Assembly: GCA_023247595.1 (NCBI GenBank)
Contig: JAHFGF010000019.1
Span: forward strand, 1 to 14,715
Length of the DNA stretch: 14,715 nucleotides
From: Candidatus Omnitrophota bacterium
GTDB lineage: Bacteria > Omnitrophota > Koll11 > Zapsychrales > Fredricksoniimonadaceae
Direction of reading: 5' to 3'
In this document: piece after piece, positions 14,584 to 14,715 of the stretch
Layout of the letters: the number at the start of each line of letters is the position of its first letter
How positions within the stretch are numbered: the first letter of the stretch is position 1
The notes under the pieces: generated by a model
Databases searched by the model: none
Told to the model about the DNA's origin: nothing
Seen by the model: only the letters and a program-made list of their open reading frames with translations
Translations under genes and position numbers: made by a program

Positions 14584-14715
14584 TATTTCTTTCCTATCTT
14601 CATGCCGATAAAACTTCCTTCGGCAGGAATGATTTGCCGGCCTTCGCTCAGATAGACGGCCCCGTCGTATTCGGCTGCCAACTTGTCGATAAAATGCGTG
14701 GCAACCAAAACTGTT
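14583..14715 (-). CDS. Metal ABC transporter ATPase, C-terminal fragment (window edge)
   Basis: This partial gene runs off the right edge; only the last 43 codons and stop are present. Translating the minus strand gives TVLVATHF near the start, with the His of the ABC switch (H) loop, then an acidic/aromatic strand pair (YDGAVYLSEGRQI) typical of the end of an ABC ATPase, finishing in a basic GKK tail. The stop TAA overlaps the permease ATG by one base (TAATG). By position it is the ZnuC/TroB-like ATPase that drives the adjacent permease. It is too short to judge Walker motifs, which lie outside the window. Confidence 0.85.
   Translation of the reverse strand, partial: TVLVATHFIDKLAAEYDGAVYLSEGRQIIPAEGSFIGMKIGKK

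Noticed and set aside
1..14715. CRISPR array, tRNA/rRNA gene, insertion sequence or defence island
   Set aside because: I found no regularly spaced repeats, tRNA-like cloverleaf, transposase motifs or nuclease/defence domains; gene content is transport and housekeeping.

Overview
The window looks like chromosomal DNA from a Gram-negative (outer-membrane) bacterium. Two features show this: a signal-peptide-bearing beta-barrel porin ending in Phe, and a complete periplasmic-binding-protein phosphate importer. Base composition is moderate and even. The mix of a Porin_5-type porin, a NuoF-like protein and short, tightly packed operons would suit a candidate phylum such as Omnitrophota, but that is a guess from general flavour, not from a marker gene. 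No rRNA, tRNA, CRISPR array, insertion sequence or phage gene is visible.

Left edge (1-555): a strong bidirectional hairpin terminator, then a small secreted acidic protein on the minus strand with a 12-bp tandem repeat (Met-Asn-Glu-Thr units). Its own promoter is plausible.

Phosphate block (556-8225, all minus strand, read right to left): porin, pstS, pstC, pstA, pstB, phoU, a stand-alone receiver-domain protein, and a NuoF-like flavo-iron-sulfur protein. The only convincing promoter lies upstream of the porin. It has three TTAACA-like half-sites spaced exactly 11 bp apart, followed by a -10 box with no -35 box, which is the layout of a PhoB/PhoP-activated promoter. The block therefore reads as a phosphate-starvation operon carrying phosphate across the outer membrane (porin), through the periplasm (PstS), across the inner membrane (PstCAB), with PhoU as the signalling brake. 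The receiver and the NuoF-like gene at the end are unexpected passengers.

Plus-strand pair (8436-11529): a ZIP-family divalent-metal transporter, and a CPA2-type cation/proton antiporter carrying two C-terminal universal-stress-protein domains. The antiporter gene runs tail-to-tail into the photolyase gene with a 15-bp overlap.

Minus-strand right block (11515-14715): an ABC-type zinc/manganese importer (the ATPase gene is cut by the window edge, followed by the permease), translationally linked to a small ribbon-helix-helix protein with a Cys/His-rich zinc-ribbon-like tail (a candidate metal-sensing repressor). Then come a secreted SlyD-like FKBP prolyl isomerase and a class I-like DNA photolyase whose start overlaps the isomerase stop.

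Most interesting leads: the ribbon-helix-helix/zinc-ribbon protein whose ribosome-binding site contains the stop codon of the metal permease; the triple Pho box combined with an inverted repeat on the porin promoter; and the orphan receiver plus variant NuoF attached to a pst-phoU operon.
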